DNA from: Hymenoscyphus infarciens
Lineage: Eukaryota > Ascomycota > Leotiomycetes > Helotiales > Helotiaceae
Length of the DNA: 64,000 nucleotides
Reading direction: 5' to 3'
Assembly: GCA_001414345.1 (NCBI GenBank)
Contig: LLCB01000045.1
Span: forward strand, 1-64,000
A model generated the notes under the pieces. It had not been told where the DNA came from. It did not search any database and saw only the letters and a list, made by a program, of their open reading frames with translations. The first letter of the stretch is position 1. Each line of letters opens with the position of its first letter. Below are positions 23,582 through 34,532 of the stretch, one piece after another. The translations under genes and the position numbers were made by a program.

Positions 23582-25579
23582 TCACTGTCCAAAGCCTCTG
23601 TTCGCCTCTTCCGCTTCCGCCTCTGCTTCATCGTCCCCCTCGAGTCGAATCTCATGTCCATCGCCGTCTTTCACAAAATTACTTGCAAAACAACTGAGCC
23701 CAGCAAAGCCTGCCAGAACCCAAAAAGTGGCTCCCACGATACCCTTTTCTAATCCCACGCCATATATCCATCCACCAAGCGCAGGTCCAATTGTTCTGGC
23801 AGCTGCAGAGGCACTCTGTCCGATGCCGTGCACTGTGCCCAAGACGGTAGGATGGGGACAGCAATTGTTTAGCAAAATCTGTGCCGCAGGCGCTGCAAAC
23901 GTCCGACCAATGACGAAGAGAAATATCAAAGAGGTAAGGGCAGCCCAGAAATTAAATCCTGTCTTTTCCGACGGTGGTGGCGTTGTGCTTGGAATAATAG
24001 CTAGAAATGGAGTAAAGGAATAGATAATTGGGAAGCAGTACAAGAATATTCTCCATGAGGTTACCGTGCCAAGGTGTGCATTTACTGCGGGATATAGAAA
24101 CAATTGAAGGACGATTCCAACAGAGCCGAGCGTCGCCATCGAGAATCCAATGTCTCTAGGTGAGAGGCCGGTACCACCAGCAAAAATGAATGGTAGATGT
24201 GGAGTATAATCTGGCAGAGGGTGCGCTGGGTCGTAAACCGGCGTGCTGAGGAAGGTGTAAAAAATAGACTGAAACGTTCCCATGGCAAAAGCCAACAGCG
24301 CGTGAGAAACTAAGACGCAAATGACATTGTATGTGAATATACGACGAAATGGGAGGGAGTTCGGGTAGTGTGGAGCTACCCTCCTAGTGGGCTTGGAGGT
24401 CACAGGGGACATTTCGACTACTGGGGTGTCTGCATCTTGGTCATGAACCTCCATATAGCCTTGACTAGGCCGTTTCCCTCGCAATCTGCGGTAGAGAGAG
24501 GCAATTTTTCGACTGATGTTGATGCCATAGTCTTCGTGTCGACTGAAGGCTTCGTGAGTCTGGACTTGTCAGCAAACTGTTTTTGTGCCGCGAAAATCGA
24601 CTATTACCTCTTCCATGCCTAGCCATACAAAAATTGACGCAACAACCAGAATTACTGCACTGATGATGTTGGGCGGAGAATACGGATACTTCTCAAGCCA
24701 CTTGATCCCCCCAAACAATTTGGGATATTCATTCGCCGGGTCACTGGTCAATCCGCCCAGCATGGGGCCGATGATGATACCGATATTCGCGGTCATCGGA
24801 AGGATCAAGAATGCTCTCGACTGGAACCTTCTATCTGTGAGTTTTCTTCCCCACACAGTGCATATAAGAAAATGACTCACCTCTTCTCCCGAATAATCTC
24901 ACTGACCATCGTTCTCATAACTCCAACATTACCATTGAGAGCCCCGCCAAGACTTCGGAATATCAGCGCCTGTGTAAAGGTAGTTGAAAACCCGAATCCT
25001 ATACAAGAGAGGGCTGTCCCTGCAAGTCCAAATAGAATGATGGTCTTTCTTCCTCTAATGTCTGACTCTCGCCCCCAAAGCATTGCCGTGCATAATTGTG
25101 CAGCTGCAAAGGCTCCTTGGATGATACCCACTTGAGAAGCAATCGTACTGTCCGAGAGGCTGTGGTCAAAGGATTTTAACTGGTAAAAAAGATATGACTG
25201 ATTTGTTAGTAGAGTATTTATACAAATTTTGTCATGGAAAAGCACTTACACGCAAAGAGGATTGCACCAAAGGCTCTGACAGTCTTGCAAAAGTCAAGAG
25301 TGCCAATTGACCCTTGTGAGGAAGGGAACTCCACGTGACTGGTTTGGTTTCAATCTTTGGCGGTAGATTGATGGTCAAGTCTCCATCTTCCTCATCTCTT
25401 GACGTCCTCCTATCTGAGTCATATTGTGCTCTCCGCTCTGGTGCTGATGTCCCATGACGATTAGAGGACACATTCCCAACTCTAATTACGGTACATTGAG
25501 ACTTGTTGCTGTCTGTATCAGAATCCGAGATTGTCGAATAGTGACGACCCTGACTGGGTTGCAGTGGGGTTTCCGGCAT
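23582..25579 (-). CDS. MFS transporter, multidrug/ZIFL-like (TetA-type)
   Basis: Twelve-span major facilitator, likely a proton antiporter for drugs, metabolites or metals. Exons are 25579-25250, 25197-24881, 24830-24608 and 24559-23582, giving 615 aa; introns are 52, 50 and 48 bp with consistent phases. The acceptor of intron 2 is the ATAG ending at 24831, because the nearer CACAG four bases upstream would put a stop in frame. A disordered Ser/Asp-rich N tail of about 90 residues comes first. The loop 2-3 signature W-G-R-E-S-D-I-R-G-R-K sits at residues 151-161, followed by F-R-S-L-G-G-A-L-N-G-N in TM4 and I-G-P-M-L-G-G in TM5. L-G-M-E-E-T-H-E ends the first half, as in the ZIFL1-like fungal group. 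The C tail is acidic. Substrate unknown. Confidence 0.85.
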
Positions 25580-26096
25580 ATCTTATTGGCACAATCGAAA
25601 CAGAGGCGTGTATTTTCTTGGAATTCTCCAGAATTCTGCCCGACATGAATCTCTGACAAGATATCTAGAAAATATCTTCCATCATCGCGGATCCACGGCG
25701 TTAAGCTTCAAAGTGCTCCACTATCACCGCTAGCCAGGCCAGGCCAGGCCAGGCGGTTGTCGGCACGCCCACTTGAGTTCGCCGCGATCGGATCCGCGAT
25801 AGCGTCATGCGGCGCGATGCCTTGCAAGGAACGTGATGGTTGGGGTACATGGCGAGCGTGAGGGACAGGTAATAGCTGTTGTACGTCCATCGCGGGTAGT
25901 AATTCGAGTATATTTGAAGGTGTTGATGATTTAAACGTTGTAGGAGAGATGGAGATGGGAAGAAGTGATTGTGCCGAGCTCAAGCCACCCTGAACCGAGC
26001 TGAGCTTCAATGCACAGTAAAAGCGGCAGTAAATACATCAGGTCCTAGATCTCGTTATTCCAACTTGCCGGGGTAATGTAAAGTCGAAACAGAACA
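25580..26096. other. Intergenic region between two minus-strand genes
   Basis: It holds the MFS promoter and the 3' flank of the helicase gene. Three tandem aggcc units sit at 25735-25752. No gene is supported. Confidence 0.45.
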
Positions 26097-29000
26097 TTAA
26101 TCCAGAGCTTCCTCGAACGATCGGTCACCAACATAAGAGATAATCTTGGAAACCTGGAGCGGTTCTTTGATCAGCTTCTTATTTCTCTCCGAATCCCAAA
26201 GCTCATAAAAACTCCATCCTTTCCGTGGGTATCATCATAACTCATCATCTTCATCTGATTCCGTTTCACTGCCAGCTCCATTCCCATCATCGTTCCCGTT
26301 CCCGTTCCCGACTCCAGTCGCGAGATCAGCCGAGAGAACGTCTAATTCCATTGTTGTTTCCCTCATGCCCTCATTTCCAGTGCTGACCGGTTCCGCGATT
26401 CCATAATCCCCAATATCGAAATCATCCTCACCCCCAGTAGGCACATCCAAGACCTGCTGCTGCTCGTTCCCATATTCAGACACCTCATCAGAGACCCTAA
26501 CCTCTTCTTCAGAGACTCTAACCTTTGCCTCAGATGGCTTTTCAGACACAGCGTCACTCCTAAAACTCTCCCCTCCACTCCCCTCCTTCCTCTTCAAATA
26601 AAACCTCTCCAAACAATCCCTCCTCTGCTTAGTCGTCCACCCCTCCACCACAAGTGCAAACTCAGTCGCACTCTCAAACCCAAAAGTCTTCGCCATCGTG
26701 CAAAACTGCCTCTGCATCACATCCTTCGGCGGATGAAAAACATACTGTTCCTCCGCATTCTGCGATTCCGCAAAGAGTCTCTGTTCCCCATAATCGACAT
26801 CATTCCCGGTTTCTTGGGCTCGTCTACTAAGTTCCGCCTCAATCTTGGAGGAACCCACGACTTCGGAATTTTCGTGTGTGTATTGGACACCCGCTGATGT
26901 GAGGATGGCTTGTATGGGATCCATTTTCGGCTTGGATTTTGATTTTGCGGTTTTGAGATCTTCTCCTTTTTCAATGAGGGCTACGAGTTGGCTCATGGCG
27001 CCATTTTCGTCGTCGTCGTCGACCTTTAGAGGGTTGTCGTCGTCGTCGAGCTCTTCTACGTTTACTTCGATCATATCAATTCCACGTTTGGCTTCTGCCA
27101 CGTTCGTTTTGTTGACAATATCTCGGAGAACGATATTATCTCCGTGGAAGGTAAGTAGGTTATGGAGCCCGAAGATTTCACCTTTCTGTCCACTGGATTG
27201 TTGGACTCCTTTGAAGTACCTACGCTCCACTGAGGCAGAATAACCAATGTTGGCTTGCTGCTGTTTGTAAATTTGACGTGCGTAGACGATTTCCTCGACA
27301 GTACCGGCGGATACAAGTCGAAAAACTTCAACATCTCGGGTTTGTCCAATACGATATGCTCGGTCTTGAGCTTGGAGGTCGTAACTTGGGTTCCAGTTTG
27401 GGTCAAAGATTATTACTTTGTTTGCACTAGTGATATTCAAGCCAACACCTAGAAAGTTCAGTAGATTACTTTTTACTTTGTAAGGGAATGAGTGATAGTA
27501 AGACTTACCTCCGGCTTTAGTAGAGATCAAGAAGACAAACTGGCGAGGATCCGAGTTGAAATCATCAACAGTCTGCTGTCGCTCGTCAATTGGCATATCA
27601 CCACTAAGAAAACTAACATTGTAGCTAGTGTTTGTAAAGAGGTGCTGGAGCATCTTTAGCAGTCTCACGCTGTGCGAGAAAATGAGAACTTTATCGCCAT
27701 CATCATGAAATTGCTTCAAAAGTTTCTTTAGAAGTTTCCACTAATACCCAAAGGTCAGCACGAATCCAAGGCAAATGAGAGAGAGACTACCTTTCCACAG
27801 AATTCGGGATTCGAAAGGTTTAACAATGATTCCTTATTGGCATAGAGATCTTTCCACCTATTCGGTACCATCTTTTTTAGAAACTCCAAATCTCGTTCTT
27901 GTTTGTCTGGAGAATCGCTGGCGTTCGGGATAAGTGGGGCAAGGTGATTAGATAACTTTTGAAGATTGATGATGACGGGAAATACTAAATTCTAAAGTAG
28001 AATTAGTACAGAGAGATACTTTTTTTCGGATTTTAACCTACCTTCCACGGAGTATCTGTCCCTGCGACAGTCACATGGCAACACCATCCTCTCTTCTTTC
28101 CGGATTCGCATTCGCACATAGCCGTTGAATATTTGACAGCCTCGACAATTTCACTCTCGAGGAATAGCTCATAAGCTTCCCTTTGGATATCCGTGAGTGG
28201 ACAGAAAATGACTTTATCGGTCTTCCTCGGAAGCTGGTGAGCTATCAGGCTCTTCATCCGACGCAAGAAGAATTCTGGTAGCAAATTGTTGACCAGTTTA
28301 CTTGCAGTTTCTCTCGCTTGTTTCAATTGATGAAATGTAGCATCGTGAGATTGACCCTGTCTGAGAGGACCGCTGATACTAGTTTTCCAAGTCGATAAGG
28401 GTCCGAACCGTCCGGGATTGCACCAATTTAAAAGCGTCCAAAGCTCTTCATATTTGTTCTGGATCGCTGTACCGGTGAGTCCAATCCTACACAATGCGTT
28501 GACCTCGTTCATTGCTTCGGTGGTTGCAGACTTGATTTCTTTCAATGTGTGACACTCGTCAGCGACAACACAATCCCAAGGCACGAGATTCAAGTCTTCC
28601 TTGTGATTTCGATAAGTATGGTATGTAGTGATGACAACTTCCGAGCGACCAGCTTTTGCTGTTTCCAGCACGTCCTCTCTGTCTTTTTGATGGTATTTAT
28701 CGATATGCCACCATCCCCATCGTTTTAATTCGTTTTCCCAGTTTTGTATCAAAGATCCCGGGCATACTATCAACACTCGTGGATACCAGCGTCTACCGGC
28801 TCTTCTCATTTTTCTCATTCGTTTATCGTCTCTCTCGTCGCCAGTCTTACCAAAAGCAGCAGTAAGAAAGGCTGCAACCTGGACCGTTTTTCCAAGGCCC
28901 ATATCATCACCCAGAATACCTCCTTTTTGATAAACAAATAATTCATGAAGAAATTCAACTCCTTTGACCTGGTAATCTCGAAGATATTGTGCAATAGAAG

Positions 29001-29737
29001 CCGGTATTACCCCCAAGGAATTCGGCAACTCTATATCCTTGTATGGCCGGGAACGCTCAATACTTGCAGGGAAATCGGGGCGCTCTCGAAGTTCGGCGAT
29101 CCGCTCATCGTCAGAGAAGTATATATCTCCATACGAGGGCGGAATCTGGAGGGCCGAGTCCTCAAACTTTTTATGGTCCTGATCAAATTCTCTCCGTCTA
29201 TCAAGAAAATAATCGGGCATTTCCATATCCACCAAGTCTTCATCATCTGACGCGTCTCCCCAAACTCGTTGTTTCTTCTTAGCTGGCTCCCCTATTTCGC
29301 CTTTCTTCTGCTTCTTCCTATTCGCAGTCGCAGTCTTCGCTTTCTCCGTGAGCTTCTTCTTTGTAGCAGCAGCTTTTTTGCGCTTGGTGGATTTCCTTTC
29401 CTTGAATTTCTGGTAGACATTGTCGCTCTCCTCGTCCGACCATTTCACCTTCTCTCCTACCTCTGCAACTTTATCTTCGCGTGCCTTCGTTTCGACTTTC
29501 GTGATTTCGACGTCGGAATCGCTGATTTCATCGTCTTGAGGGGGGCCGACGATTTCTTGGAAGTGGTTAGCCAGGGAAGATGTGGCAAGAAGGAAGCGGG
29601 CGCAATATACTTTCGATATACTCATCGGTGCCCATCGGGTGCCTGGCTCTCCTACGCCTAGCTGCAAATATCTCGTCTTCGTCGTCATCATCAATCTCTT
29701 CTGGCGCATCTTCTGCCCCTCTCGAAAAACGAGACAT
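26097..29737 (-). CDS. SNF2-family helicase, ERCC6L2/Rad26-like
   Basis: ATP-dependent DNA translocase of the Rad26/ERCC6-like group, expected in the nucleus in DNA repair or transcription-coupled processes. Exons are 29737-29611, 29555-28042, 27991-27791, 27740-27509 and 27448-26235, giving 1095 aa to the first stop. Introns of 55, 50, 50 and 60 bp keep phase. The acidic N terminus (D-D-D-D-E-D-E) is followed by a Lys-rich region. Helicase motif I is G-D-D-M-G-L-G-K-T near residue 255-263, motif Ia L-I-V-C-P-G-S-L, motif II D-E-C-H near 373 (Cys replaces the usual Ala), motif III L-T-G-T-A-I-Q-N, and motif VI D-R-A-Y-R-I-G-Q near 712. The same frame continues beyond the TGA-TGA at 26237-26232 for 44 coding-looking codons to TAA at 26099-26097, so I extend the gene span to 26097. 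Either a 51-bp intron or a true truncation explains this. Confidence 0.85.
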
Positions 29738-29919
29738 ATTGTCGTCGCGGGGTATGAATGCAAAGGCGGCGCAGTTGACCAGCTACGCGCCTCTCAACAC
29801 GAAGGCATGTGATGCCAAGACAATACGACTTCCAGGTTTCCGGTCCTCTTCCCTATGCATTTCCATCCTCTCATCAACCCAAAGACAGCATATCAAACCC
29901 TCAAAATAATCCTCCAACC
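29738..29919. promoter_or_regulatory. 182-bp bidirectional promoter
   Basis: The helicase (-) and the TMEM234-like gene (+) start codons face away from each other across 182 bp, so the two genes must share a compact divergent promoter. An in-frame upstream ATG for the plus gene lies at 29812, but the ATG at 29920 has the better context (caaccATGg). Confidence 0.55.
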
Positions 29920-30795
29920 ATGGAAGAAACCGAACCAGCTCGAGCCAGACCTCTCATCAACTACGTCGTCGGCTTCCTTCTCATCGGTCTAGCATGGGGC
30001 TTCACAACCCCCTTCATCCGACGTGCTGCAGTCCATCACAAGCCTCCACCTCATCCCATACTCGAGACCCCTTCCATCCAAAACAGTTGGGTTAAAAGTA
30101 AAGTCTACGGAGCCTTCTTTGGCGTCACGGATTTGTTGAAAAACTGGAGATATGCTTTACCCCTGGTTATCAATTTGACTGGGAGTGTTTGGTTCTTCTT
30201 GTTGATTGGTCAAGCTGGTATGTGGTGTTTATTTCATTCAGCTGCTTTGTTCTCTTGGTTCTTGGATCGTCTGGAAATGAATTTTCGAATATTCGATGTT
30301 ATTTGTGCAGGAATTCGCAGGATCAGAGTACCTCAATTGCTCGACTAAGTCTCGGAGAAACAATTCGATTGATTATCCTACAAGGATCCAACAATTAGAT
30401 TTATCTTGCCAAAGAGTTAGGGGAAGAATTGTATGGGCGCAAATGCCTTGGACTACAGTCACTTGTTCCTGCAGCCCATGGTGCCCTAAAGACGAGAAGA
30501 AAGGACTCATACGCTATCCTATAGCCGGAGACGCGGTGCAAATAAGATACTTTGGATCCAAGCTAATCCCATAACCACAGAACTGAGTCTCACAGTCCCA
30601 ATCACCAACTCTCTAGCCTTCCTCTTCACAGTTCTAGGAGAATGGTGGGTAGAAAAGAAAGTAATCTGCAGAGGCAAGACCCCAAACAAACTCTCTCTTC
30701 GATGCCATTTATTAACGTAACACCTAGATACATGGATAGGAATGACCTTGTCACTTGTAGGAATAGCCCTTTGTGTACAGAGCAAGAACATCTAG
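29920..30795 (+). CDS. TMEM234-like four-span membrane protein
   Basis: Small multidrug-resistance-fold membrane protein of the TMEM234 family; its biochemical role is not established. Exons are 29920-30217, 30581-30673 and 30728-30795, giving 152 aa. Four hydrophobic spans are visible, starting Y-V-V-G-F-L-L-I-G-L-A-W-G-F-T-T-P-F-I-R, with the family block W-R-Y-A-L-P-L-V-I-N-L-T-G-S, then V-P-I-T-N-S-L-A-F-L-F-T-V-L-G-E-W-W and T-W-I-G-M-T-L-S-L-V-G-I-A-L-C-V. Intron 1 is 363 bp (GTATGT...CACAG). Intron 2 is 54 bp with a GC donor (AGAG/GCAAGA...CCTAG); reading without it gives a frameshift and loses the conserved last span, so a GC-AG intron is well supported. The last codons and stop are inside a 21-bp tandem duplication. 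Confidence 0.88.
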
Positions 30796-30822
30796 ATCCA
30801 GAGCAAGAACATCTAGATCCAG
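30781..30822 (+). repeat. Two perfect 21-bp tandem copies over the TMEM234-like stop codon
   Basis: Copies 30781-30801 and 30802-30822 are identical. The first encodes the C-terminal S-K-N-I and the stop; the second is 3' untranslated. Confidence 0.85.
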
Positions 30823-31565
30823 AAAAGCTAGATTCAAAAATGAGACATAAGATTTTTCACCATACCTCATCTTTCAACATGCGCTACTCCAAGAACTGGA
30901 TTTATCCATACAAGTTCAATTTTCTCACTCGTTACATAAACCCTCGCTCCAAATGCAAAACTGACAAAAAAAAATCCCTTGGCATCCCGTACAAGGCAAG
31001 AAAGCCAACAAAAAACAAAAACCCCCACCCAATGTTAACGAGCGATTGACCAGCAATCCAACAAAAAACAAATGCTACAATATGCAACACCCAAACTGCT
31101 CCTCAAAATGCAAATCAAAAGCTTTTCCTCGCTCATACCTCACACCCAGAACCCGTTCTTCAAGAACGAGCTCTAACCCATCTCTGTACATCTCTCAAGC
31201 GAGGATCTTCCTGGATCCATCGTCCAAGTCCGTAGTCCGAGGTTCGCAAATCATTATAAATGGACTCATCGGTTATAGCAGAAAGTTCCTAGACACCAAT
31301 TAGCTTCTAAAGTCGAGGGGGATATAAAGGAAGAGATATGTGGCTTACAGAACGCAATTGCGCATCACAAGATGCCAATTGAGAAGTATGTCCACTATGC
31401 GGTCTCTGACCCCCAAGAATTGAGTCTCGCCAGGAGACCCATCGTTGAGCAGCACATTGACGGAGATAGATTTTCTGGCCTTCGTGGCGACGGGCGAAGG
31501 CGTCTAGTGTTACTCTGTTCTTCTGTTATCCTCATCCTTTGCCCTTTTACTTTTCTCGTTGAGAC
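30823..31565. other. Intergenic region, A-rich
   Basis: An A-rich tract (30960-31080) follows the TMEM234-like gene. Overlapping small frames have no recognisable sequence; no gene is supported. Confidence 0.45.
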
Positions 31566-32001
31566 TTACTGTACAAGCTCAGCTTTATTCTGTTCCTCTA
31601 CGCCTCCTCGAACTCGGGGCACTCGAGTCTCAGCTGCACAATTCAAGATGTGTTGTCCGTCGATGGAGCATTGTCTGAGGGCTGCCCAGCCTTCGGTGTA
31701 GTAGTCCTCTTGAGAGGGCGGGTCTGAGGGCGCGGATGCGATGTAGTATTGGAGGGTGCGGAAGTCGGAGAGAAGGTCTGCTACGCGGATGGTGCGTTGT
31801 TCGTTTACTTTGTGTGGTGTTAGTGAAAGAAAGGCGAGGAGGAGGGGAGGCAATTGGACGGGAGAGAAGAGAAACGGGGATTGTGTGAAGTGAAGTGAAT
31901 TGGGATTGAGAATTGAGGCTGGCGTAGAAGACTTCGTTGTGCTAGATGTTGGAGAGGAATAATGGATGAGAGAAGAGGAGAAACTTACAGCCGTCAGACA
32001 T
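31566..32001 (-). CDS. Small hypothetical protein (84 aa)
   Basis: I do not recognise the family. Exon 1 is only 13 nt (32001-31989), then a 181-bp intron (GTAAGT...CAAAG, with CTAAC near the acceptor), then exon 2 31807-31566. The product starts M-S-D-G-L-N-E-Q-R-T-I-R-V-A-D-L-L-S-D and continues F-R-T-L-Q-Y-Y-I with a charged C terminus; there is no signal peptide or membrane span. The exon 2 composition (well-mixed, helical, two Cys) looks like a folded small protein. The alternative, an unspliced 220-codon frame through the intron, begins at a non-ATG codon or further upstream and has a low-complexity Ser/Pro middle, so I reject it. Neighbouring genes give no clue to function. Confidence 0.6.
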
Positions 32002-34532
32002 CTTGAACGAATGATAGAAATGCCTCTGAGACCCGAAATGAAGGAAGAGCGATGAAGCGAGAAGAAATAGAGAATGTGGGGAAGGTACTGAGTAGCTATA
32101 GCTATAGACGAAGCTCCTTGAACAATGGCGAATGAGAGAATGGCAAAAGCAAATTCAAGAACCTGGTAGGGGTATGTGCAAAGAGTGCTGAACCGTTGAA
32201 TGGAATGTCTCAGAATGTCTTTCAGCAATTGAAGCCGTGGAGCCTCTATATATCAAGGAATTTATCAACTCCACACTCGACAGACGTTACATCCCCCCTT
32301 CCCAAAAGACACTACACAAAGAAAATAGTATCCCCGAAAAAGAACATGTGGCTGGCTCACAATTGATTTACTCAGCACATAAATTATAATCTTTACATGG
32401 TAGGAAACACAGTGAGAGCACTCGCTGCCGTGAGCATCATCGACGTGTAAGGTTAGGCAGCGCAAGAACACAGTCCGGTCCAGCACATTGGGAAACAGAT
32501 ATTGCACATCGACTTGCCCCTCTCAAGCTCAAAGCTTCGATTCAGGTCCCCATCGATGACATCCATTCGCTGCAAGCCATCCGAAGCCATCATGGAGAAA
32601 GACCCCTACCGAGCTGTAGATGAGAAACGGCATCCTTTATTTTGAGACACCTGAATAGGGGACGATTGCAGGTACTAGGATGGAGAGAGGCTCTTGGACC
32701 GGGGAAAGCACTCAGGGGGGAGATAGCGTGGATGTCATCTGCAAGGGACCGCTCCGTTGGGATCTCCAAGGCTATCTTGCGCTCTCACAGGATCGAGCAT
32801 CTGAAGGGTGTCACAAAGATGGCAAGTTGTGGCGGTTGCTCCGTAAGTTGCGGTGTCATGGTAGTGGGTGTATCGCCCTGTCTTCGCTTCAGGTAAGCCA
32901 CAACGTGGAATCTTAAACGCAGATCACCAATTAGAAGGGAGCTGAGAAGGAAAAGTATCGTGGGACCTGTGGCTGGAGCGAATCAAAAGGCAAGGAATAG
33001 ACGCAGAGTGATGGAGCCTCGAGAGGCGAGCGTAGAGCTGAATTCAGTTGGGGGCTTAACCCACCGTGTCCAGCGCTGCGCCATATCAGATTTTATTTTT
33101 TTATTTTTTATTTTTTGGCTGCACTCGAGATGCTCGATGAGGTATCCCAGTTGCACACATGGCGGGGAGCCAATTCCTCTCTGAGATAATTGACCGATGT
33201 TGCATTGTCCATTCCGAGTTCTTACCGGTCGGTTGTTAAGGGGGTCGTAGCTTTGATGATGTTGGTTGATTTCCATTTCAGAGGTTCGTAGGGCTGGATG
33301 TGGAAAAGTCAGAGCTTCGGGCTGCATGTTCAGGTGCCGCCACGAGCTGGGGCTGTGCTCTTGTTGAGGCTCCACATCCAGGTACGGAGTACTAAGAAGT
33401 TAGTGGATTTTGAGCTTCTTGGTGAGAGAGGCTGTGGCTAATAGAATTGAAAATCGTGATGGATTGAATAAGCATCATTGCTTTCGACAATGGGATGGGA
33501 TTCTCTCGGTTTCGGTCCTCGTTTTCGGAAGCCAAACATTCGTAGTTTCGGAAGGATTTGGTATACACGATCGTTGCATAGACAAGAGTGATGGACGACT
33601 AACAATCAACGTACGGAGTATAAGCAGGAATGTTCCTATTACTCTTGACGGATTTGACGGTCTGGCGGGCTTTCAAAGACATGAATTTCAACCATCGACC
33701 GCCATCTAGAAAATGCCTGGCCATACAAAGTACGTGCTGTGCTTTTAAATAAGGGAATGACTTGATTCAACAATGCCATTGGTTTCCAGGGCCAGCCCAA
33801 CTTGGATGGCATTGAGAAGGTCCTCAATGAATTGAAATGGGGACATTATTACGAGTCCAAAATTCTCCAATAAAAACACAAGAAAACAGTGAAACTCAAC
33901 GAAAAGATATACGGATGCTTGAATGGATGATTGAACACTCGATCAAAACCTGGAACAGATTCGCAGTAGACAAACTCTGGTTGTTTCAAAATATTAACTC
34001 AGCCATTTAGAAGAATGGAGAGTATTGGCCCAGAAACTTGGAATAACCGACTTCAATTGCCCCAAAAAGCTAGGTAAATACTTGAAGGCTGGAATATCAA
34101 AATCCAGGAGGATGTGATCTCCCATAGATGCGTACCGAAGGCGATCCATTTCTGACAGCAGGGTATAGTCTCGGCAGACCACATCGATTCTTGCCTCGTT
34201 GGCTATTGTTGAAATTATGCGACAAATTGAGGACAATGATTGAATCTTTTTAAGAATTTATAACTGAATTTCAACATTGTACCTCGATTTAAGGTTGATG
34301 GAGGGGCAAGCGCAGTTTTGCACCACGCGACTCCCACTAAAGCCTGAGGCGCGTTTGTTTACTTTGGAGCTAATCTGATCTAGCCTGGCCGCAATACCGA
34401 GCACTCCACCCCAGCTCAGCACCCACCCCCCAACCTTACCTCCACTTCTCCAACATCGCATTGCAATTGCAAATTACACACTCAGAGCTTGACCCACAGG
34501 CATCGCAGGCTAAAGCCTCTGCCAGATACATC
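32002..34532. other. Long gene-free region (2.5 kb)
   Basis: It separates two divergent genes. A T-rich tract with repeated ttttatttt units is at 33092-33116. Two copies of the 9-mer TACGGAGTA occur near 33381 and 33612. The leader of the downstream gene (34390-34530) is C-rich with pyrimidine tracts. No coding gene, tRNA or terminal repeat could be supported. Confidence 0.45.

Noticed and set aside
31566..32228. Unspliced 220-codon frame instead of the 84-aa spliced gene
   Set aside because: The middle is low-complexity intron-like sequence, and a 13-nt first exon with canonical GTAAGT gives a better protein.
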